Source: JAGOUU01 sp964609155
Lineage (GTDB): Bacteria; Pseudomonadota; Gammaproteobacteria; JAGOUU01
Assembly (NCBI GenBank): GCA_964609155.1
Contig: CAZSRF010000013.1
Span: 1 to 48,317, forward strand
DNA: 48,317 nucleotides
Direction of reading: 5' to 3'
How positions within the stretch are numbered: position 1 is the stretch's first letter; every line of letters begins with the position of its first letter. The notes below the pieces were generated by a model that saw only the letters and a list, made by a program, of their open reading frames with translations, was not told where the DNA came from and ran no database searches. A program made the translations under genes and the position numbers. This document shows, one piece after another, positions 26,401 to 35,748 of the stretch.

Positions 26401-27300
26401 ATGTCCACCACAGAATCTAGAGTTCCTCGTTCTCGCCCAAAACCTGCTGGAACAGAAAGAGTCATCCCGTCAAGGATACTAACAACGTTGTGCAAAAAAC
26501 CAGAGTACATACACTTGAAAACTACACTAGAGACGCTCCCAGAGTTAGTAACTATTGTTTTTACTCACGGAGACTTGGGGGCAGGAAAAAGAATTGTACA
26601 AGTTAAAAACACAGCTATTGCGGTTGATTTAACTGATTTTAATAAAGTACTCTCTGGTTGTAAATATTTCTTAGTGAAGGATGATGACCCAAAAAGCTTC
26701 GCTGTAGAGGCTGATATAGCTGATGCAACTATAACAGAACGCGAGCTCAATCGTGGTGCTACAATAGCAAGTGTATATACATTAGAAAAAGATGGTTCCA
26801 CTTACACTCTTAAAGCCAAACACTGTGTAAGATATGCTGCAAAGAGGAGAATGGCTGACGATGCAGTTTCTATTCATGAACCAACTTCCGCTTCGATGGC
26901 AATAATACCAGCAGAAACAGTTCGAGGAGAACCCATTAGAAAAAGAAGGCAGCAACCCACGCTGAAGTTATCCAGACAACAAAAACCCTCAAGCCCAGCA
27001 GAAAGGACTCTCTATTCGCGAACTGGACGCGAGATGTCGCCAGCGCCAGCACCCTCAGCTCCTCCTCACATATTATTATCGCCTTTGGATTTCGGTGCTG
27101 CAGCTGCTCATAGCCCAACAAAAAGTCTACCCCCATTTTCTTCAGTTCTAAGCTTTATTTGTGGAAAACCAGGCCGCCCAGATTTACCTTTTAGTTCAAC
27201 GGTACCACCAATAACACCAACACTAACAACGCCAACAATAACGGTTACGCCAGTAACAACACCAATACCTGAGTCTTTAAGGCAAGTATTAAATCCTTAA
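26401..27300 (+). CDS. Unknown protein with basic cluster and Pro/Thr-rich tail
   Basis: A 299-residue protein I do not recognise. The start ATG at 26401 has GGAG upstream and a promoter just before it; longer upstream reading is not supported. Residues about 1-20 are polar and basic; about 40-145 look like a small mixed alpha/beta domain (EYIHLKTTLETLPELVTIVF, then YTLEKDGSTYTLKAKHCVRY). A basic stretch at 179-188 (IRKRRQQP) precedes a long disordered Pro/Ser/Ala region, and the last 30 residues are Thr-Pro repeats. No signal peptide or membrane segment. It is tail-to-tail with a GNAT-like gene across a perfect hairpin. Composition is like that of secreted effectors of intracellular bacteria, but no function can be given. 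Confidence 0.7.
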   Translation: MSTTESRVPRSRPKPAGTERVIPSRILTTLCKKPEYIHLKTTLETLPELVTIVFTHGDLGAGKRIVQVKNTAIAVDLTDFNKVLSGCKYFLVKDDDPKSFAVEADIADATITERELNRGATIASVYTLEKDGSTYTLKAKHCVRYAAKRRMADDAVSIHEPTSASMAIIPAETVRGEPIRKRRQQPTLKLSRQQKPSSPAERTLYSRTGREMSPAPAPSAPPHILLSPLDFGAAAAHSPTKSLPPFSSVLSFICGKPGRPDLPFSSTVPPITPTLTTPTITVTPVTTPIPESLRQVLNP

Positions 27301-27310
27301 TTTGGTTTCA

Positions 27311-27345
27311 GCCTCCCAATCTCTATTTTATTGAGATTGGGAGGC
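27311..27345. terminator. Perfect 13-bp hairpin between convergent genes
   Basis: GCCTCCCAATCTC (27311-27323) and GAGATTGGGAGGC (27333-27345) pair perfectly around a 9-base loop. The stop codon of the minus-strand GNAT-like gene lies partly in that loop (27328-27330). No strong T-run follows on either side, but the stem is long and GC-rich for this genome and probably ends transcription from both directions. Confidence 0.7.
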
Positions 27346-28077
27346 AATACTAATCTTAAGCTCCATCTTGCTATCATATAACGTTGAACTAAGTTGATTT
27401 ATCGCTGCATCTCCACAATCCATTATTACATCTTCAGGTTTAGTTGCGATAATATCAGCAGTTAGCCCTCCATACTCACAATTTTTTAGGATAGCTTTAC
27501 CACCAAATTTTTTACCTAGATCATTAGTCCCCCTATTATTACGAGTAAAATAAATCATCAAATTAGCACCTGAGTCTAAAAATCTTTGATGCATAAACCA
27601 TACTAAAATATCTGATAAACCTATACCAATTTTGCTGCGTCTCCACTCGGGATGCACTAACAAGTGACCAATAGTCATTACTTTTTTAGATGGAAGGATA
27701 TAATCACGTAATATATCTTTAGGGTAATGCTTAAAATAGCTTTGTCCTAGCACCGCACTACTGGTAACATCTTTGTCATCAAAACAAAATATGCCAACAA
27801 TCTCTCGTTTCTCGGCTGCTTCTGCTTTATCTCCATCCCTTCTAAGTGGCATATACACTAAAACATAAATATCACCAAACAGCATAAAACCATCACTAGC
27901 TAATTTTTCTGTTAACTCAGTGAGATTTTCAGAACGCATCTCCATTCCCATGAAATAATGCCAAAACTCATAGACCCGATTATATAATTCTAAATATTCT
28001 GGCTTACAATCTCGGATATGCCCAGGTAATATAATGCATTTTATATTTTGGATTCTTGAGTCAATAACAACTGTCAT
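27328..28077 (-). CDS. GNAT-like N-acetyltransferase
   Basis: A protein of about 249 residues with a probable GNAT domain in its second half. Seen: a core strand MTIGHLLVHPEWRRSKIGIG, where RRSKIGIG fits the acetyl-CoA loop (R/QxxGxG/A), followed by a helix and a strand-loop YFTRNNRGTNDLGKKFGG typical of the last GNAT motifs. The first 90 residues contain a helical region and GFMLFGDIYVLVYMP, and are unlike simple GNATs. The ATG at 28077 is preferred because AAGGA lies about 11 bases upstream; an ATG at 28089 is also possible. It follows acnA on the same strand after about 50 bases and is convergent with the 26401 gene. Substrate unknown. Confidence 0.65.
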   Translation of the reverse strand: MTVVIDSRIQNIKCIILPGHIRDCKPEYLELYNRVYEFWHYFMGMEMRSENLTELTEKLASDGFMLFGDIYVLVYMPLRRDGDKAEAAEKREIVGIFCFDDKDVTSSAVLGQSYFKHYPKDILRDYILPSKKVMTIGHLLVHPEWRRSKIGIGLSDILVWFMHQRFLDSGANLMIYFTRNNRGTNDLGKKFGGKAILKNCEYGGLTADIIATKPEDVIMDCGDAAINQLSSTLYDSKMELKISIASQSQ

Positions 28078-28134
28078 ACAAATCAACATCCTTGTTAATT
28101 TAATTTTTAATACTAAATATAATATACTATTTCA

Positions 28135-30801
28135 CTATTTCTCAGCCAGCTGCCGCAAAACATACTGCAAAATACCACCATGTTTATAATACTCAACCTC
28201 TTGCGGAGTATCTAATCTCACCTTAGTAATAAAATTTTTAGTAAAACCACTGTGATCTGTAGCTTTGACTGTAATATGTTCTAATTGAGTATTGTTTAAT
28301 TCTTCTAGGCCAACTAGATCATAGCTCTCTTCTCCAGTTAACCCCAAACTATCAGCTGTTTCATTATTAATAAATTCTAGAGGTAAGATTCCCATTCCGA
28401 CTAAATTAGATCGGTGAATTCTTTCAAAACTTATCGCAATAACAACTCTCACCCCTAATAACTTAGGTCCTTTAGCTGCCCAGTCACGAGACGAACCAGA
28501 ACCATATTCTTTACCAGCTAGAATAAGCAGAGGAACATTATTCTTGGCATACTCTACTGAAGCATCATAAATTGTCATAGGAGTGCCGGTGGGCTGATAT
28601 CTAGTAACGCCTCCCTCTGTACCAGGCGCCAATAAATTACGTAGTCTTACATTGGCAAAAGTGCCACGAATCATCACTTCATGATTACCACGTCGTGCAC
28701 CATAAGAGTTGAAATCTTTATTCGCAACGCCACAGGCCATTAAATATTTACCTGCAGGACTATCAAATTTAATATTACCAGCAGGAGAAATATGATCTGT
28801 TGTAACACTATCACCTAATTTCGCTAAAACTCGCATGCACGCAATATTCACTATTTTGCCTGGCTTAGCTTGCATATCAACAAAGTAAGGAGGATTTTTC
28901 ACATATGTAGAATTCTCCTGCCACTGATAGCTCGCTCCGGTTGCAATTTTAAGTTCACGCCAATTTTCACCACCTTCAAACACCTTAGCATAACTGTTTT
29001 TAAACATTTCAGAGGTCAAACAGCTGGCAATGAGGTCTTGTACTTCTTTTTGAGTAGGCCAGATATCTTTTAAATACACAGGATTATTATTTTTATCGTA
29101 TCCTAAACTATCTTTAAATAGATCTATATCCATAGTACCAGCTAAAGCATAAGCCACTACCAAAGGCGGAGAAGCTAAATAATTCATCTTGATATCAGGA
29201 TGAATACGCGCTTCAAAATTACGGTTTCCTGATAATACCGAGCAAACTGTTAAATTTTTCGTTTTTATCTCATTTAAGACATCATCTGGTAATGGTCCAG
29301 AGTTACCAATACAAGTAGTGCAACCATACCCTACTAAATAAAAACCAAGACGGTCTAAATCATCTAATAAATTAGCTTTTTTCAAGTACTCTGTTACCAC
29401 TTTAGAGCCTGGAGCTAAGCTCGTTTTTACCCAAGCTGGTACTTTTAACCCTTTTTTTACCGCATTACGGGCTAATAAACCAGCACCTAACATAACAGCA
29501 GGGTTCGATGTATTAGTACAGCTTGTGATAGCTGCAATGACAATAGAGCCATTTGATAGCGTACTAGAGACTACTTTAGCTAAATTGGGATCAAGCAATT
29601 CTAAATCTTGTCTAAATTGTTTCTTAGCTTCAGATAATAAAATTTTATCTTGTGGACGTTTCGGGCCTGAAATACTTGGTTTAATATCAGCTAAATTTAA
29701 AGACAAAGTAGACTTATAAACAGTGTTATTAGCATAGTTAGTATAATCAATCCACATCCCTTGCTGCTTGGCATATTGCTCTACAAGATTTATTTGATCT
29801 TCACTACGCCCAGTTAATCTTAAATAATTTAATGTTTCATCATCAACCGGAAAAAATCCGCAAGTAGCACCAAACTCTGGTGCCATGTTAGCAATTGTCG
29901 CTCTATCTGCCAAGGGCAAATTTTGTAACCCAGGACCAAAAAATTCAACAAATTTACCAACTACTCCCTTTTGGCGTAAGATTTGAACAACAGTTAAAAC
30001 TAAATCAGTTGCTGTCGCACCCTCAGGTAATTGACCAATTAATTCAAACCCAACCACTTCTGGAATTAGCATTGGCATAGGCTGGCCTAGCATAGCTGCT
30101 TCAGCTTCAATACCTCCAACACCCCAACCCAGCACTCCCAAGCCATTTACCATTGTGGTATGTGAATCGGTACCGACCAATGTATCAGGATAAACATAAT
30201 GTTGATAATTTGCTGTGTCCAGATGCACAAAAGCAACACGTGCTAAATACTCTAAATTTACTTGATGAACAATACCTGTTTCAGGGGGCACAACTTTAAA
30301 ATTAGCAAAAGCCTGCTGTCCCCATTTTAAAAACTCATATCGTTCTTTATTGCGCTCAAATTCTATCTCTGTATTTAATTTTAAAGCATCATTATTACCA
30401 AAATTATCTACTTGTACTGAGTGATCAATAACTAATTCAACAGGCTGCAATGGATTAATTTTATTGGGATCTCCACCTAAATTACGCATGGCATCACGCA
30501 TAGTCGCTAAGTCTACTACTGCAGGAACCCCAGTAAAATCTTGTAACAAAACACGGCTGGGGGTAAAACTGATTTCAATTTGTTCAGGATCTGCAGAAGC
30601 TTGGCTAAGTAAGGCTTTAACTCCAGATTGAATACGCGTTGGATCTTTTTCACAACGTAAAACATTTTCTAATAAAATTTTTAACGTAACAGGCAGCTTA
30701 TTTAACAGATTATTGTTAGCAGTCTTATTTAAATCATAATAAAAATATTCTTTATTATTGACGGATAATTTTGATAAATATTGTGCAGACTCTTGATTCA
30801 T
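28135..30801 (-). CDS. acnA: Aconitate hydratase A
   Basis: An 888-residue [4Fe-4S] aconitase of the AcnA/IRP1 type interconverting citrate and isocitrate. Seen: the three cluster cysteines in AITSCTNTSNP and GYGCTTCIGNSGPL, SGNRNFEARIHPD, DHISPAGNI, and the swivel-domain YGSGSSRDWAAKGPKLLGV. Length and domain order are complete. It diverges from ptrB with an 80-base spacer. With gltA and sdhCDAB elsewhere in the window it belongs to the TCA cycle. Confidence 0.97.
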   Translation of the reverse strand: MNQESAQYLSKLSVNNKEYFYYDLNKTANNNLLNKLPVTLKILLENVLRCEKDPTRIQSGVKALLSQASADPEQIEISFTPSRVLLQDFTGVPAVVDLATMRDAMRNLGGDPNKINPLQPVELVIDHSVQVDNFGNNDALKLNTEIEFERNKERYEFLKWGQQAFANFKVVPPETGIVHQVNLEYLARVAFVHLDTANYQHYVYPDTLVGTDSHTTMVNGLGVLGWGVGGIEAEAAMLGQPMPMLIPEVVGFELIGQLPEGATATDLVLTVVQILRQKGVVGKFVEFFGPGLQNLPLADRATIANMAPEFGATCGFFPVDDETLNYLRLTGRSEDQINLVEQYAKQQGMWIDYTNYANNTVYKSTLSLNLADIKPSISGPKRPQDKILLSEAKKQFRQDLELLDPNLAKVVSSTLSNGSIVIAAITSCTNTSNPAVMLGAGLLARNAVKKGLKVPAWVKTSLAPGSKVVTEYLKKANLLDDLDRLGFYLVGYGCTTCIGNSGPLPDDVLNEIKTKNLTVCSVLSGNRNFEARIHPDIKMNYLASPPLVVAYALAGTMDIDLFKDSLGYDKNNNPVYLKDIWPTQKEVQDLIASCLTSEMFKNSYAKVFEGGENWRELKIATGASYQWQENSTYVKNPPYFVDMQAKPGKIVNIACMRVLAKLGDSVTTDHISPAGNIKFDSPAGKYLMACGVANKDFNSYGARRGNHEVMIRGTFANVRLRNLLAPGTEGGVTRYQPTGTPMTIYDASVEYAKNNVPLLILAGKEYGSGSSRDWAAKGPKLLGVRVVIAISFERIHRSNLVGMGILPLEFINNETADSLGLTGEESYDLVGLEELNNTQLEHITVKATDHSGFTKNFITKVRLDTPQEVEYYKHGGILQYVLRQLAEK

Positions 30802-30882
30802 GAGTATATATAATAGCTATAATTAAGATTTATAGCTCTCCCTAAGATTGATTAGATAAAAATATTTTAAAGTAGATGAACA

Positions 30883-33078
30883 ATGAATAAATTATTAGCA
30901 GCCTCTATTGATGCCGATGCCCCTAAGTGTAAAACATTACCGCACATTCGTAAATATCAAAATCAAAATTATACTAATGAAACTGTTGATAATTATGCTT
31001 GGCTAGAAGAAAAAAATAACTCTGAAGTTATAGACTATTTAAATACTGAGAATAGATACACTGAAGAAGTTATGAAATCAACTAAGTCTCTACAAGAGGA
31101 CTTATTTTGTGAAATTAAAAGCCGTATTCAAGAAAACGATCAAAGTGCTCCATGGCAATTAGATCAATATTTGTATTACATTCGCACAGAGGCTGGCAAA
31201 GAATACAGCATTTTTTGTAGAAAACTCGTTAATAGTCAAACAGCTACAGAAGAAATCTTATTGGATGAAAATGTATTGGCACATGGTTACGATTTTTTTG
31301 ATATAGGTGACATAGAAATAAGCCCTTGTCATAGATTTCTTGCTTATACTGTAGATACTAATGGTAACGAATGCTACGATATTTATTTAAAACACTTACC
31401 CAGCCAGAAAACAGCAAAACTAAATTTCTCTTCCCGAGATGCTCATAATATCAATCTTGCTTCAGATATAATGTGGTCTGCAGATAGTAAAAATATATTA
31501 TACCTACAACTAGATGACACATTAAGACCTTTTGAAGTTTGGTGTTGCGACATTAATTCACAAAACCTAAAAACAATCTATAACAACCCTGCGCATCTTA
31601 TAACTGGCTGCTTAATCTATAAAGAACCAGATGAAAGATTTCGTTTATCAGTTGATAGAACACGTTCAGATAAATATTTATTAATTACATCCAGTAGTCA
31701 TGTCAGTACAGAAATTTATTATTTACCTGCCAAAAATATAAAAAAACATTTAACCCATCTACGCTCTATTAAACCTCGAGCACCGAATACTGAATATTCT
31801 GTAGATCACTATTATGAGTCTTCAGAATGTAATTATTTTTACGTGTTATTGAATAATATTGACAAACCAAACTATGAATTATTTAGGATGCAAATTTCCA
31901 ATAACTCCTGGGAATGCATTATAAGCCATAGTGAATTTGTACAATTAGAATGTTTTGAATGCTTTGCCAATTATGCTGTTTTATTTACAAAAGAAAACAG
32001 TTTAACCAAGTTACATATTATCAATAACTATGATTTTAAAAACATTAAGACCCTAGATTTAGTTAACATTTTATCTGAAGACGTCTATGAGCTATCACCT
32101 GGCGACAATGAGATGTACCATAACAAAGAATATGTTTTTGAGTTTGAATCTTTTATTACACCCGCTATAACATATGCTATCAATCCTAGAATCCCAGAAC
32201 CAGATCTACGGGTAATAAAAGCAGATCAAGCCTATAATTTCAATAAAAGTAATTATGTTACCAAAAGAATATTCATAGATATAAAAAACTCAGATCATCA
32301 GCTACCTATTTCTATTGTTTATAATAAACATGCCTATCAACAAAATGGCAAATGCCCATTGTTACTATATGGCTATGGCTCTTATGGCATATCTATAGAT
32401 ACTTATTTTTCTTATGGTCGATTAAGTTTATTAGATAGAGGCATTGCTTTTGCTATTGCTCATATAAGAGGCGGTGGTGAATTAGGCGATAAATGGCACT
32501 ATAATGGACGCCTTGACTGTAAACTTAATACATTTGATGATTTTATTTTAGCAACTGAACACTTAATTAAAAACAAATATACCAATAGTAATAAACTAAT
32601 CATTCATGGTGGCAGCGCTGGTGGATTGTTAATTGGAAATGTAATTAATCAACGACCAGAGTTATATTATTTAGCCATCGCTGAAGTGCCATTTGTGGAT
32701 TGTTTAAATACTATGCTAGATCCTTCATTACCTTTAACAATTCCAGAATACGAAGAATGGGGAAATCCTACCGAATCATCCGAAGTTTTTAAATATATTA
32801 AGTCATATGCCCCTTATGAAAATATATCAGAAGTACAGTATCCTAATTTATTAATTAATAATAGCTTGAATGACACACGTGTCGGCTATTGGGAAGCTGC
32901 GAAGTGGACGGCAAAATTACGCACCATCCAAGCAAAACTAAATTGTAAAGAGACCGTTACACTTTTGAATACACGCATGAATGCAGGCCATAGCGGAGCT
33001 TCCGGTAGATATCAGGCAATACAAGAGGCAGCGTTTAACTACAGCTTTATCATATCCTGCTTGGGACTAACTTATTAA
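30883..33078 (+). CDS. ptrB: Oligopeptidase B (S9A prolyl oligopeptidase family)
   Basis: A 731-residue serine peptidase that cuts short peptides after Arg/Lys. Seen: an N-terminal DNYAWLEEKNNSEVIDYL, a beta-propeller region, then the catalytic domain with YGSYGISIDTYFSYGRLSLL, HIRGGGELGDKWH, the nucleophile Ser578 in HGGSAGGLL, Asp664 in NSLNDTRVGYWE, and His703 in NAGHSGASGRY. These blocks match the oligopeptidase B branch more than prolyl oligopeptidase. Slightly longer than E. coli PtrB. No signal peptide, so cytosolic. Divergent from acnA. Confidence 0.92.
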   Translation: MNKLLAASIDADAPKCKTLPHIRKYQNQNYTNETVDNYAWLEEKNNSEVIDYLNTENRYTEEVMKSTKSLQEDLFCEIKSRIQENDQSAPWQLDQYLYYIRTEAGKEYSIFCRKLVNSQTATEEILLDENVLAHGYDFFDIGDIEISPCHRFLAYTVDTNGNECYDIYLKHLPSQKTAKLNFSSRDAHNINLASDIMWSADSKNILYLQLDDTLRPFEVWCCDINSQNLKTIYNNPAHLITGCLIYKEPDERFRLSVDRTRSDKYLLITSSSHVSTEIYYLPAKNIKKHLTHLRSIKPRAPNTEYSVDHYYESSECNYFYVLLNNIDKPNYELFRMQISNNSWECIISHSEFVQLECFECFANYAVLFTKENSLTKLHIINNYDFKNIKTLDLVNILSEDVYELSPGDNEMYHNKEYVFEFESFITPAITYAINPRIPEPDLRVIKADQAYNFNKSNYVTKRIFIDIKNSDHQLPISIVYNKHAYQQNGKCPLLLYGYGSYGISIDTYFSYGRLSLLDRGIAFAIAHIRGGGELGDKWHYNGRLDCKLNTFDDFILATEHLIKNKYTNSNKLIIHGGSAGGLLIGNVINQRPELYYLAIAEVPFVDCLNTMLDPSLPLTIPEYEEWGNPTESSEVFKYIKSYAPYENISEVQYPNLLINNSLNDTRVGYWEAAKWTAKLRTIQAKLNCKETVTLLNTRMNAGHSGASGRYQAIQEAAFNYSFIISCLGLTY

Positions 33079-33104
33079 TTAAGTTAGAAGTTGCTTCTTA
33101 TTAA
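33079..33104. terminator. Imperfect hairpin after ptrB
   Basis: TTAAGTTAGAAG and CTTCTTATTAA pair around a TTG loop with a small bulge, right behind the ptrB stop. Weak candidate for transcription end. Confidence 0.35.
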
Positions 33105-33177
33105 CAATAATAATAAAATGAATCCGCGTTAGTATAACGTACAGCAATGATGTATTTAAATATTTAAAGGAGTATGC

Positions 33178-34203
33178 ATGTCAAAACCACTAGCAGAGTT
33201 ATTAACTATCATCGAAAGCACCAAAAGAATTCTTGCAAGCAACACCATCCTTAATAGACGTGATCTGGACGGTTTTGCAATATCCCAAAGAGCTTACGCA
33301 TTTCAGGATATAGGACAAGAGTTTCTTGATGCTCACAACAGTTATGTGACCTTACAATCGCTTACTTATTTGCGGACCCTTGATAAGTTTCCAATGGCTC
33401 CTAAAGAATCTATTGATGAAGTCTCACCACTCTTTGCCTGCAAAGAACTATTAGTAGAAGCACTCGACATGGAAGACATGGATCCAGAAGAATTAGCAAA
33501 ACCCTCTAAACGGCCTGTTGATTTATATAGAGCAATCGTATCGGCACGTTTATATAGCGAATTAAAGGCATTAGTAGAATCTATTGAGAAAAAAGGTATT
33601 TTAGTATTAAAAGCAGAAGATGTCCTAGACTTTACCGTCGACGTAAAGAAAACTAGAGATGATTTAAATCGTCATACATTATTGCTCTATAACGTTTGTG
33701 TAGATGTTGAAATAAAAATAAGAGATCTATTTAATTTATTAATCCCAGAATGTTCTGAATTTAAAGTTGATAAGTATACCGGTTCTGCTGAGGAAACTAG
33801 ACATATGTTTTTATTTCTAAAAAAATTACCAGTAGAAATGCCTCTTCTCAAAGAAAAACTTACTACAAAATATCCAGAAATCCCTGAGCCGGTACTGCAA
33901 TATGTTTTAGATTTATTTTTACAAATTATGTCTAAAAGAATGGCACTTTCATCTGTCACCGGAATAGAAAGTTTAAATTTTAATGAGTTTCATTCTGACT
34001 ATTTTAGACCTATGGGTGTTGTAAATTTAAGTTCAGTCAGACTTCCTGGCCTAAGAGCAGAATCAATATCCACAATGAGAAAAACATTTGAATCTGCCCC
34101 AGAGGAACTAAGATTATTTTCTAAAGTTCTCGAAGTAGCATATGCAAATGGTATAGGTGAAGAAACTCTTTCGCCTCGTACTCGAGCAGTGCTTACGCGC
34201 TAA
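33178..34203 (+). CDS. Unknown all-helical protein
   Basis: A 341-residue protein I do not recognise. The start is well supported: AAAGGAG lies five bases before the ATG. It is predominantly helical and charged, with no signal peptide, membrane segment or catalytic motif that I can see, and a C-terminus ending LSPRTRAVLTR. It sits between ptrB and the min operon, tail-to-tail with another unknown gene at 34260, with a perfect hairpin in between. Isolation from conserved operons and the basic tail are shared with the other accessory genes here. Function unknown. Confidence 0.7.
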   Translation: MSKPLAELLTIIESTKRILASNTILNRRDLDGFAISQRAYAFQDIGQEFLDAHNSYVTLQSLTYLRTLDKFPMAPKESIDEVSPLFACKELLVEALDMEDMDPEELAKPSKRPVDLYRAIVSARLYSELKALVESIEKKGILVLKAEDVLDFTVDVKKTRDDLNRHTLLLYNVCVDVEIKIRDLFNLLIPECSEFKVDKYTGSAEETRHMFLFLKKLPVEMPLLKEKLTTKYPEIPEPVLQYVLDLFLQIMSKRMALSSVTGIESLNFNEFHSDYFRPMGVVNLSSVRLPGLRAESISTMRKTFESAPEELRLFSKVLEVAYANGIGEETLSPRTRAVLTR

Positions 34204-34209
34204 ATATAC

Positions 34210-34233
34210 GTCACTGCTTTAGTAAGCAGTGAC
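34210..34233. terminator. Perfect 10-bp hairpin between convergent unknown genes
   Basis: GTCACTGCTT (34210-34219) and AAGCAGTGAC (34224-34233) pair perfectly around a four-base loop, six bases after the stop of the 33178 gene. A second smaller repeat follows (CTTAGCT 34236-34242 / AGCTAAG 34257-34263), then T-rich sequence. Likely terminator, perhaps used from both sides. Confidence 0.65.
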
Positions 34234-34259
34234 AGCTTAGCTTTACTAATTTCGATCAG

Positions 34260-34640
34260 CTAAGAAGCTTTTTTCTGAGCGTTTTCTTTAGCCTCATTTG
34301 CTAAAGCTACTCGTACTACATTTAGCATTCCAGATATAGCAGTAGTGCATTCAGTAAAGTTTTTTTCAGTCTCTGCCAATTTAGTAGAATCTGTTATTTT
34401 AGTGCGAATAGCTGTTACGGCACGGAGCGTATCTTTATCAAAATCGTCCATAACTGATGATACACCTTGGGTGTTACCTGGTCTAAATTTATCTAGCGCA
34501 TCTAAATATTTTGTTTTTATTTCTAAAATCTCTGGGACGCCTGTACTTTCTGATAATATATTCATTCTACCAGTAGTTTCTTTAATAAGTTTAATCATTC
34601 TGGCAATACCAGCAAAACCACCAAAATCTGCAATATTCAT
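34260..34640 (-). CDS. Unknown small helical protein
   Basis: A 126-residue protein I do not recognise. The ATG at 34640 has AGGAG eight bases upstream, so it is preferred to the in-frame ATG at 34664. The N-terminus is Gly- and Ile-rich (MNIADFGGFAGIARMIKLIK), followed by amphipathic helices and a Lys/Ala-rich end. No signal peptide or clear membrane segment. It is convergent with the 33178 gene and divergent from minC. Function unknown; the pairing with 33178 may be meaningful or chance. Confidence 0.65.
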   Translation of the reverse strand: MNIADFGGFAGIARMIKLIKETTGRMNILSESTGVPEILEIKTKYLDALDKFRPGNTQGVSSVMDDFDKDTLRAVTAIRTKITDSTKLAETEKNFTECTTAISGMLNVVRVALANEAKENAQKKAS

Positions 34641-34852
34641 AAAACTGTCTCCTGTTGAAATCAAAATATCTTATATACAGTAACCATAGCAAACGCCCAT
34701 CAAACATCAAGTTAACTAAGTATTCTTTAGGCATCTTTTGAGTATTTTTTTTGAGTTTTTTAGTACTTTTACAAAATAAGTCTGGTAAATAATTTATTAA
34801 AATAATTAATTGCTGTGATAAACAATTTTAATAAAAATACAAAAATTCTTGC

Positions 34853-34882
34853 TTGCATATTAATATCTAAATAAGGTTTAAT
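34853..34882 (+). promoter_or_regulatory. Possible promoter of minCDE
   Basis: TTGCAT (34853-34858) and TTTAAT (34877-34882) are separated by 18 bases and lie 30 bases before the minC ATG. The rest of the roughly 270-base spacer behind it is AT-rich, with no other recognised element. Confidence 0.4.
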
Positions 34883-34912
34883 AAGATATATGTACTTTGC
34901 TTGGACGGAATT

Positions 34913-35644
34913 ATGATTAAAGCTGAAAGCGTGGATATCACGAAAACATCTGGACAAATTGAGGTCACATCATTTGTACTCAAAGGAAGCCTGTACGCTT
35001 TAACGTCTTTGCAACTGCAAAACACTAAATTGGACAGTTTAGATGAACATGTAAAATTAAAAATTGCACAAGCACCTAAATTTTTTGAAAATTCACCTAT
35101 TGTAATAGACCTTGCAAAACTGCCTGAAGAACATATTCCAGATTTTTCAAAACTACTCAGTTGCCTTAGATCTAATGGGCTTATTCCTATTGGCATCAGA
35201 AAGTCACCAAACGAGCTAGTTAATAAAGCTGCAATGTTAAATAATTTGGCCATTCTTGCTGAAAATAAAGTTGATTCTAAAGATACTCATACTAATATAG
35301 TGCAAGAAATTTCTGAACCGACTTGTAAGGTTATTAACGCTCCTGTTCGTTCTGGACAGCAAGTGTATGCACGAGGTGGGGATTTAATTATTTTAGCCCC
35401 CGTAAGTCACGGCTCTGAAATACTGGCCGATGGAAGTATTCATGTTTATGGACCATTGCGTGGTCGCGCACTCGCAGGTGTTATGAATAATAATAACGCC
35501 CATATATTTTGCCATAGTTTAGAAGCAGAACTTGTATCAATTGGTGGTGCTTACCAGGTGAGTGAAAATTTGCGAGATAGCCATTGGAAACAAGCAGTAC
35601 ATATTTATTTGAATGAAGGCACACTACAAATTGACAAAATGTAG
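34913..35644 (+). CDS. minC: Septum site-determining protein MinC
   Basis: A cell division inhibitor of about 243 residues that blocks FtsZ assembly near the poles when recruited by MinD. Seen: an N-terminal FtsZ-interaction domain (FVLKGSLYALTSLQL, then NSPIVIDLAKLPEEHIPDF), a variable linker near residues 115-135, and the C-terminal beta-helix with VRSGQQVYARGGDLIILAPVS, GSEILADGSIHVYGPLRGRA and ELVSIGGAYQ. The ATG at 34913 is used; TTG 34901 is possible. minC, minD and minE follow in order on one strand, the normal operon. Confidence 0.94.
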   Translation: MIKAESVDITKTSGQIEVTSFVLKGSLYALTSLQLQNTKLDSLDEHVKLKIAQAPKFFENSPIVIDLAKLPEEHIPDFSKLLSCLRSNGLIPIGIRKSPNELVNKAAMLNNLAILAENKVDSKDTHTNIVQEISEPTCKVINAPVRSGQQVYARGGDLIILAPVSHGSEILADGSIHVYGPLRGRALAGVMNNNNAHIFCHSLEAELVSIGGAYQVSENLRDSHWKQAVHIYLNEGTLQIDKM

Positions 35645-35748
35645 TGTATTATCTAGATTTAAAACTGTGTATGATGTAAATTAAGCTATTTTTTATTGTG
35701 CTTTAATCACATGGAACAATCAGAAACAATAACACAAGTAACCACACT

